A stretch of DNA of 6,076 nt from an uncultured Thermoleophilia bacterium (GTDB taxonomy: Bacteria > Actinomycetota > Thermoleophilia > UBA2241): positions 1 to 6,076 of the forward strand of contig CAIXSE010000575.1 in NCBI GenBank assembly GCA_903921965.1, in the 5' to 3' direction. The notes under the pieces are model-generated. The model was given only the letters and a program-made list of their open reading frames with translations, was not told where the DNA came from and did not search any database. The translations under genes were made by a program, and so were the position numbers. Shown in pieces: positions 5,951 through 6,076 of the stretch (the stretch's first letter is position 1; each line of letters starts with the position of its first letter).

Positions 5951-6076
5951 GTCCCACCACCACGTCCTCGCCGAGCAGCTGCGTGGCGCGCAGGCCGAGG
6001 TAGAGTTCGACGATGTCGTCGGGGTCCTGCAGGTCCACGCCGAGCAGCGTCTCGATGCGGCGCAGGCGCTTCTGCA
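5937..6076 (-). CDS. PucR-family transcriptional regulator, C-terminal end only (partial)
   Basis: The minus-strand frame ending at TGA 5939-5937 is open to the right edge and encodes the last 45 residues of a protein. The readable part includes KRLRRIETLLGVDLQDPDD, then IVELYLGLRATQLLGEDV and the tail VVGRGPA. This matches the last part of the helix-turn-helix domain shared by PucR/CdaR-type regulators, whose consensus runs HRNT-x-x-YRLxRIExLxGxDLxDPxDxxxLxLALRA. The N-terminal sensory part and the first recognition helix are outside the window, so ligand and targets cannot be inferred. It converges on the helicase gene with 19 nt between stops. Assignment rests on a short but characteristic segment. 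Confidence 0.72.
   Translation of the reverse strand, partial: QKRLRRIETLLGVDLQDPDDIVELYLGLRATQLLGEDVVVGRGPA

Noticed and set aside
3253..6003. 916-residue plus-strand open frame
   Set aside because: Arg/Pro/Ala-rich with no domain; it overlaps the CAP gene and the helicase, whose motifs are complete in their own frames.
1..6076. CRISPR array, tRNA/rRNA, insertion sequence or attachment site
   Set aside because: No regularly spaced repeats, no cloverleaf or rRNA signature, no transposase or integrase, and no terminal repeats were seen.

Overview
The window is very GC-rich (about 70% by eye), densely coding, and strongly biased to G or C at third codon positions. It uses GTG as well as ATG starts. 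The set of families (actinobacterial-type degenerate LytM/M23 protein, YkwD-like CAP protein, PucR-family regulator, DUF1998 helicase) and the TANNNT -10 elements placed almost on start codons point to an actinobacterium (Actinomycetota). A finer placement cannot be supported.

Layout. At 56-1000 (+) lies a CPBP-family intramembrane protease with a Pro-rich N-terminus; its reading frame stays open to the left edge. It converges on a two-gene minus-strand unit: a membrane-anchored degenerate LytM/M23 protein (2629-1844) followed 2 nt later by a purine nucleoside phosphorylase/MTA phosphorylase family enzyme (1841-1020). A 220-bp divergent intergenic region (2630-2849) holds a well-spaced promoter for the minus unit and, on the other side, a structured leader for a secreted CAP-domain protein (2850-3377, +). 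That gene ends in a perfect intrinsic terminator (3402-3423). Then comes a large DEAH-type superfamily 2 helicase with a C-terminal DUF1998 cysteine cluster, similar to MrfA/YprA (3521-5917, +), with an apparent leaderless promoter. The right edge holds the 3' end of a minus-strand PucR-type regulator (5937-6076, partial), which I recovered by translating the edge by hand.

How they work together. Three products are membrane or secreted proteins (CPBP protease, LytM-like protein, CAP protein), so part of the window concerns the cell envelope. The phosphorylase is probably a nucleoside salvage enzyme and the helicase a DNA repair enzyme. There is no sign that all five belong to one pathway; only the LytM-like gene and the phosphorylase look co-transcribed.

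I see no CRISPR array, tRNA, rRNA, insertion sequence or phage gene. No clearly new multi-gene system stands out. The best leads are the degenerate LytM protein coupled to an atypical phosphorylase, the structured leader of the CAP gene, and the two start-proximal (leaderless or nearly leaderless) promoters.
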